NCBI RefSeq assembly: GCF_016808335.1
Contig: NC_053146.1
Location: 30,791,495-30,855,494 of the forward strand
From: Panicum virgatum
Taxonomy: Eukaryota; Streptophyta; Magnoliopsida; Poales; Poaceae
Length of the DNA: 64,000 nt
Reading direction: 5' to 3'
Of the stretch, positions 21,101 through 33,070 are shown in pieces. The translations under genes were made by a program, and so were the position numbers. Within the stretch, counting starts at the first letter, position 1; each line of letters starts with the position of its first letter. The notes beneath the pieces are model-generated. The model saw nothing but the letters and a program-made list of their open reading frames with translations. It was not told the DNA's origin and ran no database searches.

Positions 21101-22691
21101 GGCGGCTAGGGGAAAGTGGGGGAAAATGGAGAGGGGCTCGAGTGCTACCTTCCGGTGGTCTTGGCTCGTCGGGAGAGGGTCGGAGTTGGGCTGTCCGCGG
21201 TGAGGGGCGGCCGGAGGTGGCTCTGGTCGCCGGCGTCCATGCTCCGGTGAGGGAATGAGGGAGAGGATGGGTTGGAGAGCTTCAGGCGGCCGACCAGCTT
21301 CCATTCCAGGGGTTGGCTTGTGCAGAGGAAGGCCTTAGGAGGGGTCTCCACGGCAAGCTCGGCTTGGGCGGCGGCAATGGTGGCTGGCGGGTGGTTCTAG
21401 ACGCAGGGGAGGCCGGGGCTCGCGCTCTGGTGCGTGGAGTAGAGAAGGGAAAGGGAGAAGCTTCGCTGCGAAGCAAATGAGTGGGAGGAGAGCCGGTCAG
21501 GGGAGGGGCACGGGCGTGGCAGTGGCCGACCGGCCATGGCATCGTGGCGAGCGGTGGCACTGGCAGGGCGCGTGGCGTGCGGCAATGGTGCCAGGGATGA
21601 GTGGTTCCAGGGAAACAAGGGGCGCAGGTCTGGTTTTGGGCGGACGTGCGGCCAAGTGGCCGGGACAGGTGGCGTCTGCGCTGGCGTACGGCGCCGCCGT
21701 GGGCGTGGTGCAGGGAGGCGAGAGGTAGGAGAAACGGTCAGTGGCAGTTTTGTAATTAAACCAAAGTTCCAAAACCCAGTTCTGTAATTTCAATTTTTCT
21801 CCCTCATCATGGCCTCAAATGAAAAAGTGTTGAATACCACTTTTGCTCAGTTTTTCGAGATCTACAACTTTCGTGTTATGCACTGTTTCATTAGAGCAGT
21901 GGTTTGAGAGTTATTTAATTATTTCAAAAACTGCCATTTCAAGTACTTATCATTGCATGTGAATTTTGGCACTTTTACTCCTAGGCTTCAACTAGACTTT
22001 TGTTTAACATGACATGGTGAATATGTCTATTTATTTTCATATGCATGTTTGCATTGTTTTGAAATTTATTTCAATTTCCTTACCACTAGAAATCGAACTC
22101 TTGTTTATTTGATTTGTTTAAATCTTGAAATTGCCCAAAAGTCTTTTTAAAATAAACTATGTGCCCCAAAAATATGGGTGTGTCTTCATACTATATTTTT
22201 ATGACAAGTTGAGCATGAAAGTTCAAGAATATTAAAGGAACAAGTTTATATCCACACATACTCATATACAAGGATGCATTATTATTTTGTATAAATCTTT
22301 GTTATCATGAGCCAAAGGAATGTTTAACCTTTTGTTCGAATTTTTATTTTGTTTAAACTAGTGGCTCTTCACCAATCAAAGAATGGTTCCATTAATCATT
22401 TCAACTGATGGTTTTCCAGTTTAAATTTGATTTGCATAGCAAGTTTATCGATCATTATGAAAGGTGTATGTTAGAGCCTTATTACCACTTATGTCAAGTC
22501 AAGTTTTAAAAGTGTACCAAAAATTGTTTTTTTTTTCAAGCACATTGCACTCAAACACATGGACACATACATTTACACACAAGTTTGCAAGAACTAGACA
22601 TAGGGTTCTTATTTAAGTTTTCTTAGCTCATTTGTGTGTGAAGTTATGCTAATTTCCTGGCTTTGGTTAAACTGACACCAGAGGTGTCACA
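18117..22691 (-). repeat. 3' LTR of chromovirus C (left copy)
   Basis: 4,575 bp, aligned throughout with 27298-32022. It lacks about 150 bp found in the other copy at 28527-28678 (junction near 19340). About 21050-21730 is a CpG-rich block with several overlapping open frames on both strands that do not resemble known proteins; the rest is AT-rich. Confidence 0.9.
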
Positions 22692-22705
22692 GCCTACCCT
22701 CCTTA
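22692..22705 (-). promoter_or_regulatory. Polypurine tract of chromovirus C
   Basis: On the minus strand AAGGAGGGTAGGC lies directly upstream of the 3' LTR start. Confidence 0.75.
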
Positions 22706-22928
22706 AAAAGAATCTCGTCCCGAGATTCAAGTAAACATGCTAAGTGTGGACAGTGTGTGTGCCTTTGGTTGGTGAAACCAGAAGGTAGACATTATTACCG
22801 ACTTCGAGTCGCAAAGATTTTCTTCTTTTTATCCAAATAACTCATTTGGCTAGAGTGGGTAGCTTTAAGATTTTCTGGTATTATCTTCGCTGGTTATTCT
22901 TCCTCATTATCAATTCTGGTCCAAATAT

Positions 22929-23420
22929 TTAGTGGTCTTTGGTTTGCGACAAACTCAGAGGAGTTCGACACCTTTGACCATACGAGGCTTTAAATAGTGC
23001 CATTTTCAAGCTTGCTTGATAGCTGGGTAAGAACTCTGCTAAAAACGGGCATTTGTCTTCATGGTTGTCATAATGAATGATGTAAGATCTTAGCCTGTCT
23101 TTTAAGATTCGGTCCAATTTTCAGTTTGGCCGTCGGTTCGAGGATGATAAGCTGAACTTCGGATCAGTTTGGTGACAGGAGAAGATTGCAAGGGATTTCC
23201 CAAAAAAATGCGCTAGGAATTGAACATCACTATTGGAATTAATTCTACGTGGTGTGATATGTAGACCACAATATGATCAAGTTGAATACCGGCACACTTC
23301 TTGGTAGTATGAATAGTGTGTAATTGAAGAAAATGTGTCGGTTGTCGATAATGATCCATATGGAATCAGGCCTTGGAGAGGTGCTTGGCAAACCAATCAT
23401 GAAATCCATAATCGAAAAAT
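22929..23420 (-). pseudogene. Integrase relic of chromovirus C
   Basis: On the minus strand about 23420-23300 gives WISWIGLPSTSP and DSIWIIIDN, a decayed match to the chromovirus integrase core. 23117-22929 gives PFLAEFLPSYQASLKMALF then YGQRCRTPLSLSQT, the C-terminal part of the core (consensus Tyr-Gly-Arg-Arg-Cys-Arg-Thr-Pro). Frameshifts, stops and a gap between the parts show that it is dead. No RT, protease or gag could be recognised in the rest of the interior. Confidence 0.7.
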
Positions 23421-23689
23421 TTTTGGAGTGTAACGGGTATTTATAAGTGGTCTCGGTATAGCATTATGAGATATATTTAGCGAGAAATTTTGCCTAGGGT
23501 CTTGATGTACTTTGTTAATACCCAAGTGATTGAAAAGCTTTGGAGAGAGATGACCTATCAAGAATTGGTTTTAAGAGACCATGATTCATTTTATCCACTA
23601 TGGATATTCGAACGATAAAATTATATCCTTATCGTAGTAAAACATTTAGGCTTTTCCATTATTTAGAAGAGCTTGTGCTTGACGATTTT

Positions 23690-24200
23690 CTCAGGACAGA
23701 TTCTGGGTAGTTGATAGAATTGATCATAACTGAGGAATCCAAGGTCCTAAAATTCTTAAATTTTTATAGTAGGTGCCTAATATAATTGTGATCATTTCCT
23801 CTAGTCAACTCCAACTCAGAAACAGAGCTTAAGATAGTCAAATCATTAAGTGTTTGCCTAAAGGTTGACCCAGATTTCAGACTGAACAGAGGTCTAGTAT
23901 TTTGACTATAAGTACCAAATATAAAGACTAAAAATTATCAAAATTTTACAGTAGCTTATATAATCAGTTATCTACAACCTTCATGTTGAACGTTTTCTCA
24001 GGATAAGCTTTTAAGTGGGTCCAAAAATTCATGTGGCCAGACTGCTACAAGTTGATAGAATTATAGGGGTTTACCAAACGACTGAATTTTGTGGGTTACA
24101 CTTCTCTAAAATTTTTCAAATTTTTACAGAAGTAAAGAGATTTGTTTTACTACATTTGGTTCCACAGGCTCAACTTATTTTGAGGTAGTTGTCCAGGTCT
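23690..24200. repeat. About 180-bp degenerate repeats, block 1
   Basis: A motif close to CAAATTTTTACAGTAG, followed some 40-60 bp on by TCATGTTGAACGTTTTCTCA or a variant, recurs near 23745, 23935 and 24115. Spacing is 180-190 bp. 23421-23689 and 24201-25420 hold no recognisable gene; the latter includes a TGATGCA-rich stretch. Confidence 0.6.
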
Positions 24201-25419
24201 AAGATTTGGGTTTTCCTTCTGTACCTGCCGGTCCACTTATATCTGACAGCTTTCTAGTATGGAGATCTTATTCTTCAGTAGAAGCAAACTTTTCTCAAGA
24301 CATTCTTGCTCAAGATGCTTTTATTTAATAGTCGGTACTTGTTTTGAGAAAAATGCACACTAGTTCAATGTCATGATGTATTGTGGAGATGCCAACATGT
24401 CATGAGATTGATGATACACATTGATAAGTTAGGTGCAGGTGTTTGGTTGTAATGAGGTAACACACCTAGGTAATATATGTGTGGGGGATGCACTGCACAG
24501 ATAAAATGATCTATGCATTGATGACATGATGCACATGGTATGATGCATTTGTCATGATACTATTGAATGATGGGCGTTTTCCTAGTGTATAACTTCTGAT
24601 GCACATGGTTTTCATGCATGATGGGGTATATCTATTTGGTAGAATGATCATGCATGTGGCATGTGGTGCTCAGGTTGCAATGCAGATTAGCTACTGGAAG
24701 GTCAGACAAGTACTCTTAATTTTTGTTGAACCAAAATAGAACTCAAACAAATCAACACATTATTCAGGTTGCTAGAAAATAGATTGCCACGGAGTTGCTA
24801 TCACAGACCAAGATACTAGCACGCACCTAGTAGCACAATCGTGTTGCGGTAGCACACACAAGGCCCTAGGTTCCGTCGCGGCACCTTAGGTTAGTGACGA
24901 ACACCACGACAAGATAAAAACATAGCAAAAACATAGCAACCCAATTAATGCTTGTGGCAAGAAAGGAAGATGAAGAGCCAGATAATATTCACAATTCCTT
25001 CCCAGATGCATATGTGATTTAAATTGTGGGAATGTAATAACAATGCATCGGTAGTACTTTTGCTACAAGTATTGCATGAATGTTGCAGTCATGATTATGC
25101 ATGATATTCTAGCATTTTTGTGCACCTATTTTTAGTTTTCAAAAGAACCATTTGAGCAAGAAGGGCAATGAGAATTCCTTCAACTCGTCCAAGTAATTTC
25201 AGTCATCCCTTGTGTCATTCTTCTTTTTGTTGAGCTATTGATAACCAGCATCCTGAGGTTGGAGAACATTGCGCTTCAACAATATGGAAGGGTTAACACC
25301 AGAAATATGGTCCAAAACATTGGTATGATTCAAAGGGTAGATGGGCAAATGAGTAGAACTCGAAAGGCATGGTTAACCGAACGTGCAGGAAGCTGCAGGT
25401 TACGAGAAAACTCATAACT
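24201..25419. other. Non-coding interior of chromovirus C
   Basis: 1.2 kb of low-GC sequence with scattered direct repeats of ATGATGCA-like words (24370-24680). No open frame resembles a retroelement protein on either strand. Confidence 0.5.
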
Positions 25420-26480
25420 CATGTTCCGTTTATCAAAATGCCTTGAAATTTTGAAAAGAGTTAGATAATTTCATGTGCTACAACTTTGGTAGTCAACTCA
25501 GAGGCTAATTCTAAGAGTAAGATGGTCGAAATTGTCCATTACTACACATCTGGTTTTTTGAACAGAGTCTCTGTATTTAGGCCATAACTCCTACTATATA
25601 GATCTAATGAAGTTGAAATTTGGTAGGCATGTTTCTTAGGATGTTTGGAGCAACTTTGGTATTCAACTCGTATCCAAGAAAAGTCATCTATATGGGTGAA
25701 AATTTCAGCAATATCCTGTGGGGTTTAGACTAGACAATGAGAGTTCAATTGTTCCGGAAGCAACCTTAGAGTTTCATAACTCAAAATTTAGGGGTCCAAA
25801 AATTTTTGAAATTTTTCTAGTACATGTATTAAGTAATTGTGCACAACTTTTCTAGTCAAGACTAAGTCTAATTATAACTTTATGATGGCCTTTTCCTTAA
25901 AAGTTTTCCTCACTGGATGTCCAAGAAATTCAGCAAACAGAGAGCTAGTCTTTTCTTCACCAAGGACAATATACTTGGTCAAAAATTCTCAAACTTTTAT
26001 AGAAGATGCCCAAGGTAGTGTGGAACATTTCATCTAGTCAACACTATGGCCAGTTCAGAACCTAACAAGGTTATATGCTCAAGGTTTGGAAGTGATGTGA
26101 AACCAGCAAACAGATTGTCCAGAGAAAGAGTAATTTGACCATATCTACCAAACCACTTGACAAAGATAATTCAAAATTTTACAGTGAGTTCTTCATCAAG
26201 TTACCTACGACTTTCGTGTTGAACTATTTTTCATATAAGTATCTTAAGGTGGTTGAAAAATTCAGTTTAGGCAGACTGCTCCGAGTGGACAGATTTGTAG
26301 AAGGTTATGATAAATTTAAAAACACTAAGGTGGGAAGCTTCAAAAATTCTCATATTTTTACAGTAGCTTGGAATTTTGCGTAGCTAAATTTCATCTTACA
26401 GACCAAACGCATTTTGAGATAATCTTCATATTTTCAAAATTCGAGGAATCCAGAATTCCAGATTTTTACAGATTACCTAG
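25420..26480. repeat. About 180-bp degenerate repeats, block 2
   Basis: The same AAAATTTTT-ACAGTAG-like core appears near 25440, 25615, 25800, 25985, 26170, 26345 and 26450. Most intervals are 175-185 bp, and each core is followed by a CAACTTT(C/G)GT-like block. Units are strongly diverged. Confidence 0.65.
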
Positions 26481-27283
26481 ATGATCCTTAATGATGGATT
26501 TGTAACCTTTTTGATTGGGATTTCTTTTAAACATTTCTTTGCTAAAGGTTTAGGGATGAATGCAGAACCTATCCGTCCTCACCAAGAAAAAGAATTGCCA
26601 AGTAACCTTGGTCTTACGTGGTTAGCTTCAGTGGCATACATAATACGTCTCTCGCTATATAGCTACTCGATATAGATATCTAGCCTAGGATTCGATTTCG
26701 AGTTACCGTACCTGCAGAAGATTAACAGTATATAAAATGAACCTTTCGTGCCAGCACTCACGAAAGCGTTCCCATACATTACCGATCACTATAGAACCGG
26801 CATCCATACAATTACCGCCATATGGACAACGTTAAGCATACGTTATCGAAACAACGTATTGACTGAATACCGTCTTTGACGGGGAATTGAATTCCAATTT
26901 CGAACCATTACTCCCCATATAATCAACCGAAGTTGGTATATGGGCAGCAGCTCAAGTAGGCCACTACTTGAGCTCCAGCGTTCGGCTCGCATCACCGACG
27001 GGAAGGTCATACTCCCTCAGCTGACTGAGTAAGCATACCTCCGCGGTGACGATGTAGTTGCAGAATTTAAATTACAGAATTTAAATACTGAAAAGTAATG
27101 TGCTGGAAGTTAGCCATACAATATAAGCCACCTGATTATACCCATAATATCCCCTAGGGCTTTACGTTCTAGACTTGTCCTTGGAGATCCTAAACTCTTT
27201 CAAAAACTTTAGTAGTTTTGAAGTCAAGTTTTAATTTGTTGTTTTGAAAATCGAGGCTGTCATCTCTGGTAGGCTGTCTGCGA
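26481..27283 (-). other. 5' leader region of chromovirus C
   Basis: Sequence between the repeat block and the PBS. Gag would be expected here, but no gag-like frame is present; I see nothing further in it. Confidence 0.45.
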
Positions 27284-27295
27284 GCTCTGATGCCA
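27284..27295 (-). promoter_or_regulatory. Primer-binding site of chromovirus C
   Basis: The minus strand reads TGGCATCAGAGC, one base off the standard initiator-Met PBS (TGGTATCAGAGC), two bases from the LTR at 27298. Confidence 0.85.
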
Positions 27296-27297
27296 GC

Positions 27298-30200
27298 TGT
27301 GGCGGAACCACCCAAAACTACTGGGGCCGGGTGCACTGATCTTTGTTGCTAAGCAACTCTGACCCAAATTTGGCACTCACCGGTAGTTCCTCGAGTGAAG
27401 CCTCGATAAAAGCCACGCTATTCCAGGATCAGCAGACAACACTCACACGAAGGTGAGCCCAGAGATTACAACACAGAACATTTCATACATCTCAGAGTGA
27501 TTGCAGCGGAAAAGAAATTTATTACAAGCCATGTTCAGAGTAGCGAAGTACTATAGAGTTCCAAACTACACAAATTATTCAAGTGTTATAGTCTCAGCGG
27601 AAGCAATAAAACATCTAACGAAAGGAAGTGACGTATCGATAAAGCCCATACGAAAAGCGTCACTCAGCGGGAGGGTGGTCAGCACTAGCTGAAGGGCCAT
27701 CCCACTCCATAGACCAGCCTGGAGGCAAGGTACACGACCAAGTAAGACTCACGAACAGATCTTCAAAGTTAGTACCTGAAAAACAGTGCCACAAGCAGGG
27801 CTGAGTATACTAATACTCAGCAAGACTGACCCGTCACCGGATATACATAGTCCGATAACTAGACATGCAAGGCTTTTTGGTTGATGGGGTTTGTTTTGCC
27901 AAAAACGCCACTAAAGGTTGATCCTTATTTTCAGATTATATTTAGCCATCTTCCAGTCGATTAACCATTCTAAGTTTGCATCTAACTCTACACAAACATG
28001 GTAGAGCAACCATTTAATCAACCAGCAGTATTATCATCATCATGTTCCACTTGTTACTCTGTGTGACCGAAAACATTAAGCAATCTCATGCCGTGAGAGG
28101 CGGACGATTCTGAATCGAATTTCAACCTGGCCAGGGGAACCTAGACCACACTGTATGGGAACCAAGTCACCCACACAACTTTCCCCCTTTCTTTCCAGTC
28201 CGTGGATCCGGAACACCCTCCCCGACTACAGAGCCCGACGTCTCTGCACCCGTACGTCCGGACAAAAAAATAAACCTACTTCTACCAGGAGGGTGCGAGA
28301 TCGTTCCACTCGCTGGTCCAATCAGGTACTTAAGCTTACCGATTACCATATTTCTCGGTATGTGGCTAGTACTTTCAAACGCTTAACGAAATGAGCCACA
28401 CCCCATGACCTTAGCCATTTTGCCTACACCAGCGGGGTATCACAACTACACAACCCCGCCCGTTGTCCTTATATTTCAGCAGGAATTAAAGTCAGTCAAC
28501 TCCTATAATCTCGCGAAAGGCAGGAAACCTCTCGACTTTTACCGTACCTAATTAGCGGGGCAACTAATCGAGAAAAAGATCCGGATAACAACCATAGGTA
28601 CCTAGGGATATGCACATAAGGTTTTCGGTCAACTCCTAGAAAACGTAAATGCGCAATAAAAGTATTACAACATATACAAATAGTAAGATGAATATAATGT
28701 GTAAAATAATGGGATTATGCACCGGTGCTTACCTTCTTGGGCACTATTCAAAAATAGCCTTGGGCTCTTCCGAACATTGGTTCGGGTCTTGATTCAAGTC
28801 AGTATAATTAAGAGAGACATTCTCCGGAGTGGTAGTATTCGCGGGCACCAATTCGTAATCACCGTCGTGTAGATTTACCGTTTCTATATGCATGCAGAAA
28901 TGATATTGTTACAACTTGATATAAACATATGTCTTTCCTTCACTATAAAGTTGTAGTCCAGTATAGCATGTGTTTGTTGTGGTGGTCTTAGTTAACTTTA
29001 TTTTCTGGGCAATCGTTTATAGAATAGTTCTTAAATTCACTTTACTTCATAAAAGAGCTGTGTGGTTTGGTTTTCATTTTTATCATTAAAACATAGCATG
29101 CTTTCACGATTTCATAACAACAAATCTACTCATGAGCTAGTGATGAAAAATTAAAGTAACACAGATCCAACTTTAGCATCTATGGTATAAATTTCAGCAT
29201 CTAATCATAAAGCACTTAACCATAACAATTCATGTAAGTAGATTACTCTAGTTGCTTCACCTTTTTGCACAGAACGTTTGACCTGGGTTCTGGTGCTACA
29301 AATTTTACGGGAGCATCTACAAAGAATCTACTCAGTATTGAAATTTTTTCCGGATTTTATCTACTCATATAGATGGAGTTATAAAATTAACAAAAGTAAC
29401 ATGCTAGCATTAAGAATAAATTCCACAGGGAGTTCTGCACATGGTATGTGTCTCAAAATTTGACCAGAGCCGAAACATGTACTAAACATGCTTCAATAAA
29501 ATTTTCAGGCATTAATTCTAGAAGATGAATTACTCATGCATTAAACTAAATATGAAAATGCATATTCATTTGGACTTTAATATGACTAGTACTGCATGTG
29601 AAACTTTTACCATAGCTAGATATCATTCTAGATAGTAACATATCCAAAGATGAAGACCAGATATGACAGATTTCTTCCAGAACAAAAATAGCAAAACTAA
29701 GCATGATATCACAAGTATGATTTATAACTGTAGAAATACTCAGTAAATGGTACTTAAACTTTGCAGGCATGTTTATATGACTAAAACAAAGTTTCAGAAA
29801 TAAACCTAGATTTTTCTAATTACAGGAACTATATATCACAAATAAAGCCTACTTATCAAGAATTAACTCAAATATATAGTTAATTAGTTCAATAATTTCT
29901 CAAACTGGCGCAACAGTAAGGTTTTAGTGACATACATTCAAGGAAAAAGTTTCATACACAGAACCTGATTATTTCTAGCAGCATTAATACATGAGCAATA
30001 CTAGTAGATTTAGGAATCTTGGAACTTTGACCTAGTTAGTTGTGTCACAAGGCATTCAAATTTTTACCAGATACTAGAAACATTGCAAGACATCACCTAG
30101 CCAAAAACCAGCTATGGTTACTGAGCACAACTCCTAGAACAAACATAGTGCATTTAATCTAATCTTTTTCGTAGATTAAAATGTAGACAGATTCTGAACA

Positions 30201-32022
30201 TGTTTATGTAACAAAACTCGTAGATCTTGTTTCAAGGATTCCATAACATTTTAGTTTGCATTTTTATGATTTTTATACGATTTTCTAATCATTTTTGAAG
30301 TTTGCTGTTTTGAGTTTAAGCACATTTTGCAGTTTGGCCCCTAGAAGTTTTGGTTCTTTTAACTTGGGGTCCCTGGCGGAAAACTCAGAACAGAGGAGCG
30401 GCGGCGCTGGGATTTCCGGCGATGGGGTTGGCCGGTGGCTAGGGGAAAGTGGGGGAAAATGGAGTGGGGCTCGAGTGCTACCTTCCGGTGGTCTTGGCTC
30501 GTCGGGAGAGGGTCGGAGTTGGGCTGTCCGCGGTGAGGGGCGGCCGGAGGTGGCTCTGGTCGCCGGCGTTCATGCTCCGGTGAGGGAATGAGAGAGAGGA
30601 TGGGTAGGAGAGCTTCAGGTGGCAGACCAGCTTCCATTCCAGGGGTTGGCTTGTGCAGAGGAAGGCCTTAGGAGGGGTCTCCACGGCAAGCTCGGCTTGG
30701 GCGGCGGCAATGGTGGCTGGCGGGTGGTTCTAGACGCAGGGGAGGCCGGGGCTCGCGCTCTGGTGCACGGAGTAGAGAAGGGAGAGGGAGAAGCTTCGCT
30801 GCGAAGCAAATGAGTGGGAGGAGAGCCGGTCAGGGGAGGGGCACGGGCGTGGCAGTGGCCGACCGGCCATGGCATCGTGGCGAGCGGTGGCACTGGCAGG
30901 GCGCGTGGCATGCGGCAATGGTGCCAGGGAGGAATGGTTCCAGGGAAACAAGGGCGCAGGTCTAGTTTTGGGTGGACGCGCGGCCAAGTGGCCGGGACAG
31001 GTGGCGTCTGTGCCGGCGTACGGCGCCGCCGTGGGCGTGGTGCAGGGAGGCGAGAGGTAGGAGAAACGGTCAGTGGCAGTTTTGTAATTAAACCAAAGTT
31101 CCAAAACCCAGTTCTATAATTTCAATTTTTCTCCCTCATCATGGCCTCAAATGAAAAAGTTTTGAATACCACTTTTGCTCAGTTTTTCGAGATCTACAAC
31201 TTTTGTGTTATGCACTTTTGCATTAGAGCAGTGGTTTGAGAGTTATTTAATTATTTCAAAAACTGCCATTTCAAGTACTTATCATTGCATGTGACTTTTG
31301 GCACTTTTACTTCTAGGCTTCAACTAGACTTTTGTTTAACATGACATGGTGAATATGTCTATTTATTTTCATATGCATGTTTGCATTGTTTTGAAATTTA
31401 TTTCAATTTCCTTACCACTAGAAATCGAACTCTTGTTTATTTGATTTGTTTAAATCTTGAAATTGCCAAAAAGTCTTTTTAAAATAAACTATGTGCCCCA
31501 AAAATATGGTTGTGTCTTCATACTATATTTTTATGACAAGTGGAGCATGAAAGTTCAAGAATATTAAAGGAACAAGTTTTATATCCACACATACTCATAT
31601 ACAAGGATGCATTATTATTTTGTATAAATCTTTGTTATCATGAGCCAAAGGAATGTTTAACCTTTTGTTCGAATTTTTATTTTGTTTAAACTAGTAGCTC
31701 TTCACCAATCAAAGAATGGTTCCATTAATCATTTCAACTGATGGTTTTCCAGTTTAAATTTGATTTGCATAGCAAGTTTATCGATCATTATGAAAGGTGT
31801 ATGTTAGAGCCTTATTACCACTTATGTCAAGTCAAGTTTTAAAAGTGTACCAAAAATTGTTTTTTTTCAAGCACATTGCACTCAAACACATGCACACATA
31901 CATTTACACACAACTTTGCAAGAACTAGACATAGGGTTCTTATTTAAGTTTTCTTAGCTCATTTGTGTGTGAAGTTATGCTAATTTCCTGGCTTTCGTTA
32001 AACTAACACCAGAGGTGTGACA
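27298..32022 (-). repeat. 5' LTR of chromovirus C (right copy)
   Basis: 4,725 bp, the longer of the pair: it keeps the segment 28527-28678 that the left copy lost. The GC-rich block lies at about 30385-31070. Many single-base differences from the left copy are visible by eye, suggesting an older insertion than the SIRE element. Confidence 0.9.
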
Positions 32023-32540
32023 CCTGCGAGCGGTCTAACCGGTCTGGACTGTGTAGCTGGTCTGGCAACATCGACCGGTCTGACCGGTGGGTCCGGTCTA
32101 ATGGAATCTAGGTAGAATTAGGACTCTTGTAGATTTAGATCTGTAAAAGGATTCCTTGCGGGATAAGTCCACCCCACCCTATAAATATAAAGGGTCACGA
32201 CCGATTGAGGGTATCCAATCGATCAATCAATACAACTTTTACCTTTTTATTTTCTCTTGCCCTAACTTTTCCAATCTACTACTTGCTATTCCTCCTTCGT
32301 CTCTATGTCGATTGAGGGCATTCTAGGTGGCCTACCGACCCTACAACAACCCTGTGTGCGCCTGCCCCGACGGGTCTTCTCGAGCTAGCATTCACAGGTT
32401 TGTTACCGATCTCGCTGGCAGCGACCGGTCTGACCGCTCCTTGAGACCAGTCTGATCGGTCTGTGCAGCGGCGCTGCACCGCGCGCCTCAGCTCACTGCA
32501 CGTTCGAGTGCGTTCATGTGTTGGCCGTAATTCGCATCAG
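32023..32540 (+). repeat. 3' LTR of element B, second part
   Basis: It continues the LTR begun at 18063 after the duplicated cctgc. GACCGGTC repeats, TATA context, the CCGATTGAGGG block and the CCGACGGGG block match the element A LTR in order. The end (TTCGCATCA) departs from the TGTGTCAACA expected, so the boundary with the Athila LTR is uncertain by about 10 bp. Confidence 0.75.
32180..32187 (+). promoter_or_regulatory. TATA box in LTR of element B
   Basis: TATAAATA followed by TAAAGGG, in the same position as the TATA box of element A. Confidence 0.6.
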
Positions 32541-32973
32541 TAGACGTCGGACTCCCTTCTCATCCCATTCTGAATCCTTCTCTTAGGCCGCCGAAGTAAG
32601 CTCCAAGTGACCACATCAAGGTAGAAGCTTAGATTAGTTCTAGTGAGGCTAGATCAGTAGTTTAGAAGTGTTTTAGGAGTCCTTTCTCGCTCGTTGTCCT
32701 CCCAGCTGCTACCTCTCTAAGGTATAGAGTCTCCTGTGTGTCAGACGGCCATAGACTGGCCATTTATCCTATCCGTTATCTGGCTTACCCCTGCTAAATT
32801 AGTCAGTCGATGGATCTAGTAAATGTCATCACTACAATTTACGATATACTTTACCATAGTGCTTCCCTGAGGATTTTCACGATACCCCGGAATACTCCGT
32901 GGTGAAGTGCTACATCGGTGATTCTGTGCGCTTGCAGAATACCTATTTAGATTGAGCATAAGAGACACCAACA
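32541..32973 (+). repeat. Athila(+) 5' LTR, 3' part
   Basis: This is the reverse complement, with divergence, of about 33071-33510 in Athila(-). It ends ...AGAGACACCAACA right before a PBS, so it is the 3' end of a + strand 5' LTR. The missing 5' part is explained if element B inserted here; alternatively it was deleted. Confidence 0.7.
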
Positions 32974-32981
32974 AGTATTTC

Positions 32982-32999
32982 TAGAGCCGTTGTCGGGGA
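32982..32999 (+). promoter_or_regulatory. Primer-binding site of Athila(+)
   Basis: TAGAGCCGTTGTCGGGGA resembles the Athila PBS (TGGCGCCGTTGCCGGGG, Asp tRNA) with several transitions; compare 52589-52605 on the minus strand. Confidence 0.7.
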
Positions 33000-33070
33000 A
33001 GCAATTGACTAAAGTTATCGTATAATTGAGTGATAAACGCTACTATTTATCACCGCTAGTTTTAGCGGGC

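Larger units (their letters stand above)
18117..32022 (-). mobile_element. Chromovirus C: long-LTR, decayed Ty3/gypsy element
   Basis: Two direct repeats of about 4.6 and 4.7 kb (18117-22691 and 27298-32022) begin TGTGGCGGAACC and end GGTGTCACA or GGTGTGACA. A minus-strand PBS sits beside the right copy and a purine tract beside the left, so polarity is minus. Flanking duplications are cctgt (18112-18116) and cctgc (32023-32027), one mismatch. The 4.6-kb interior contains only integrase relics and a periodic repeat, so C is non-autonomous. Chromovirus assignment (Tekay-like) rests on the integrase relic and LTR length. Confidence 0.85.
17469..32540 (+). mobile_element. Tat-lineage element B (family of A), internally deleted, interrupted by chromovirus C
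   Basis: What remains of B is a 0.6-kb internal piece (17469-18062) and a 3' LTR split by C. Its LTR start, PPT context and GACCGGTC repeats match element A, so both belong to one family. The internal piece carries a gag-region fragment directly followed by the pre-LTR sequence, so protease and pol are missing. B hosts Tat2(+), which breaks in at about 17468. Its own 5' part should be left of the window. Confidence 0.7.

Noticed and set aside
20962..21793. Overlapping open frames in the left LTR of chromovirus C, repeated at 30295-31119
   Set aside because: They recur only because the LTRs are duplicated. Several frames are open at once owing to high GC, and no protein family is recognisable.
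22692..27297. Search for a captured host gene in the interior of chromovirus C
   Set aside because: Only integrase relics and AT-rich repeats are present; no exon-like open frames with splice sites were seen.
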